From positions 868,001 through 932,000 of the forward strand of contig JAGSPU010000054.1 in the NCBI GenBank assembly GCA_019321725.1: a DNA stretch of 64,000 nucleotides, given 5' to 3'. Both the position numbers and the translations under genes were made by a program. The notes under the pieces are model-generated. The model did no database searches and had not been told where the DNA came from. It saw only the letters and a program-made list of their open reading frames with translations. Positions 63,444 through 64,000 of this stretch are shown in pieces (within the stretch, counting starts at the first letter, position 1; every line of letters begins with the position of its first letter). The stretch comes from Paulownia fortunei. Lineage: Eukaryota; Streptophyta; Magnoliopsida; Lamiales; Paulowniaceae.

Positions 63444-64000
63444 CCACCACACCAGCCTTCACCACTACATAATAAAGGGTCATCCCTTCTGAATCAATGC
63501 AGCATTTGGAAGATTAAACTATTATTATAACATGAAGAAATTTGGAGAACCCTTTTTCTATCTGAACTTCTGTATGGTTTATTTTTTTCCACTAAAATAT
63601 TTTGAATCTGTGGTGCTTATATTTCTTCTTTGTTCTTCGTGGATCGGCACCTGGCTCTCTTGACAGATAATCATGGTAGTGTCAACGGAACAATCATGAA
63701 GATATCTTGCCTAAATATCATTGGTTGATTTCCTGAAAATTGCTTTTGGCCTCATTATTTTTACTGTGGTTCCTTGACGTTCAAAGGCAGGCAACCGTAT
63801 TTTTTTTTCAATGATTTTCCGGCCATTTTTCTGTATATTAAAGGTTAGTTAGATGCTTTCACCCATATTTTTATTGAATAAATTAAAAAATAAAAACACT
63901 AATTAGACCATTGATATTGTAAGTAAAATCTAAACTGTATTGAGATACAGCTTAATCCCCAAACCAAGGCCAAGACCCTAATGAAACCCTACTGTTTCAA
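63444..64000. other. 3' flank of TFL1/CEN-like gene
   Basis: 3' UTR and downstream sequence; no further gene seen before the window ends. Confidence 0.6.

Noticed and set aside
1..64000. tRNA, rRNA, CRISPR, bacterial-type operons, viral insertions
   Set aside because: None was recognised on either strand. The direct repeats present are microsatellites, tandem duplications or hairpin elements, not CRISPR arrays.

Overview
This is a 64 kb piece of a nuclear plant genome, almost certainly a dicot. The evidence is spliced genes with GT-AG introns, AT-rich intergenic DNA with TA, CT and AAT microsatellites, and plant-only genes: plastid FtsZ2, photosystem I PsaE, SHI/STY zinc finger, ABI5/ABF-type bZIP, germin-like protein and TFL1/CEN. 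The PsaE transit peptide resembles asterid versions, so an asterid is a reasonable guess, but the species cannot be named from the sequence.

Layout: FTSZ2 on the minus strand (1-5259, 3' end off the window); a short-chain dehydrogenase on + (8565-9461); a SHI/STY/LRP1 zinc-finger gene on + (12094-13288); a possible small two-exon gene on + (18624-19125); a Myb/SANT-like gene on minus (19619-20163); a single-copy-type F-box/LRR gene on + (27706-28964); three tandem F-box/FBA genes on + (34549-41057); a PsaE-like gene on minus (42052-42775); an ABI5-like bZIP on minus (43585-45504); a germin-like gene on + (50184-50866); a membrane-anchored alpha/beta hydrolase on minus (51367-55823); and a TFL1/CENTRORADIALIS-like PEBP gene on + (62029-63443). 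These are independent genes, not an operon or cluster. The only locally related genes are the three tandem F-box copies. Intergenic DNA holds hairpin (MITE-like) elements, two relatives of a dispersed repeat with CACTA-like ends, a 57-bp tandem repeat and microsatellites.

The most striking property is that many otherwise well-conserved genes (SHI/STY, F-box/LRR, three F-box/FBA genes, PsaE, germin-like, TFL1/CEN, perhaps the hydrolase) are each broken by single-base length changes. Almost all are deletions and several lie in short homopolymers. FTSZ2, the dehydrogenase, the Myb/SANT gene and the bZIP read cleanly. I read most of this as residual indel error in a long-read assembly, with real decay possible for the first F-box copy and for the PsaE copy, which also carries a nonsense codon and substitutions. 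I found no convincing evidence of a new biological system. The best leads are the altered pocket residue in the TFL1/CEN gene, the PsaE copy and the unidentified small two-exon gene.
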